Shown here: positions 63,397 through 64,000 of the stretch, piece after piece
How positions within the stretch are numbered: position 1 is the first letter of the stretch
How the letters are laid out: every line of letters starts with the position of its first letter
Source of the DNA: JANNSX01 sp041397825
GTDB taxonomy: Bacteria; Pseudomonadota; Alphaproteobacteria; Rhizobiales; Hyphomicrobiaceae
Assembly (NCBI GenBank): GCA_041397825.1
Contig: JAWKVX010000002.1
Location: forward strand, 1,164,405-1,228,404
DNA: 64,000 nucleotides
Direction: 5' to 3'
Made by a program: the position numbers and the translations under genes
The notes under the pieces: generated by a model
What the model saw: the letters and a program-made list of their open reading frames with translations, nothing else
Told to the model about the DNA's origin: nothing
Database searches by the model: none

Positions 63397-63677
63397 GGTA
63401 TGACGCCTTGCAGGCGAGGGCCGAAGCGTTGGGGAAGATGTGAAGAGGTGCGGGTGTCGTGAGGTCAAGAAGTCAGGACATGAGGATGTCAGGGAGCTTG
63501 GGTGGTGGCATCCCCGGATTCGACTAGAGGTAATTGACGCTGAAGGTGGGGGCACAGGGAAGGGAGCAGGCAGGGTGCGGACGCACCTAGTTAGCCCGAA
63601 AGAGCCCCAGCGGGACCTATCCCTGACGCTTACATGGCGTGTATATGGCCATTTCGCCGGTTTGGAGGGAGTGCCTT
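63397..63677. other. Gene-free right end of the island
   Basis: About 280 bp, purine-rich on the plus strand, with no gene seen. Confidence 0.4.
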
Positions 63678-63738
63678 AAATCCTTGATCTTATTGGTGGG
63701 CGCACAAGGACTCGAACCTTGGACCCGCTGATTAAGAG
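63678..63738 (-). repeat. Attachment-site repeat: displaced 3' half of tRNA-Lys(CTT) (right copy)
   Basis: On the minus strand this reads from the anticodon loop (CTCTTAATCAGC, anticodon CTT) through a perfect T-arm to the acceptor strand and CCA. The sequence to its right is not a tRNA 5' half, so this is not a functional tRNA. It is a direct repeat of 46871-46931 and lies 151 bp before the integrase start, the usual place of an attachment site. Confidence 0.82.
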
Positions 63739-63889
63739 TTTTAGGGTATGTATCCCATAGTGTTACTCCTTGTTCCTTGTCGTTACCGAACCACCTGGCT
63801 TTTCTGCCTTTTTTGTTACATGTCTTTCTCCCTTGATCCACCCGACTCCTTTCCAGTACCTTACCATGGCCTTACCACGGAGAGTCAGG

Positions 63890-64000
63890 ATGGCAACCGG
63901 AAAGCTCACCAAACGCTCTTGCGACGATCTCATGTGCCCGCCTGAGAAGGACCGCGTCTTCCTTTGGGACACTGAACTGCGCGGCTTCTGCATCTGCGTC
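63890..64000 (+). CDS. Tyrosine-recombinase integrase, N-terminal part (runs off the right edge)
   Basis: The 37 visible codons from the ATG at 63890 read MATGKLTKRSCDDL, then VFLWDTELRGFCICV. This is the arm-type DNA-binding start of phage/island integrases, where a W/D-x-L-x-GF-x-(L/I)-R/C-V strand is typical. GGAG lies seven bases upstream. The catalytic domain is outside the window. Its place beside a tRNA-derived repeat supports the call. It probably belongs to a second island to the right. Confidence 0.75.
   Translation, partial: MATGKLTKRSCDDLMCPPEKDRVFLWDTELRGFCICV

Noticed and set aside
63617..63841. Short open frame spanning the right tRNA-derived repeat
   Set aside because: It is a translation of the tRNA 3' half, a well-known spurious type of ORF; the same happens at 46843-47250.

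Overview
The window is high-GC DNA from what is most likely an alphaproteobacterium of the Hyphomicrobiales/Rhodospirillales kind. This rests on the general codon use, the PotABCD-type transporters, the MopA-like RTX peroxidase and the IS types, and it is inference: no rRNA or other taxonomic marker is present.

Region 1 (1-9.4 kb) is catabolic. It holds the start of a GntR regulator with a palindromic operator, a fumarylpyruvate-hydrolase-like FAH enzyme and an SDR. Next come a kinase-like APH protein and an acyl-CoA dehydrogenase on the minus strand, facing a second SDR and an acyl-CoA ligase. This set resembles the Pseudomonas levulinate (lva) pathway for 4-hydroxyacyl-CoA breakdown. The pxpABC genes for 5-oxoprolinase follow. 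Region 2 (9.5-13.7 kb) holds a secreted caspase-fold protein with a PAN domain, a TPR lipoprotein-like protein, and a type III polyketide synthase coupled to an ICMT-type methyltransferase (BpsA/BpsB-like).

Region 3 (14-24.1 kb) is a divergent gene cluster for electron transfer. On the minus strand are a pentaheme cytochrome and an outer-membrane barrel protein. On the plus strand are a 2Fe-2S/flavin reductase, a c554-like tetraheme cytochrome, a b-type membrane protein and an anchored decaheme cytochrome. Together they carry 19 CXXCH motifs and look like a membrane-to-outer-membrane electron conduit that I cannot match to a named system. Region 4 (24.5-32 kb) is a Pot-type ABC importer with two GMC oxidoreductases. 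Region 5 (33-45.5 kb) is a 2765-residue RTX heme peroxidase, similar in plan to the Mn(II)-oxidising MopA proteins. It is divergent from a complete phosphorelay (response regulator, Hpt protein, hybrid kinase).

Region 6 (45.5-64 kb) is a decayed genomic island. Two direct 61-bp repeats (46871-46931 and 63678-63738) match the 3' half of a tRNA-Lys(CTT) gene, and a tyrosine-type integrase starts just right of the second one. Between the repeats are an intact potA, frameshifted potB/C/D, a PhzF pseudogene, a resolvase pseudogene, deleted IS110 and IS3 copies, and one very large intact gene for a four-module beta-helix/RTX adhesin. Neither RTX protein has a type I secretion system within the window.
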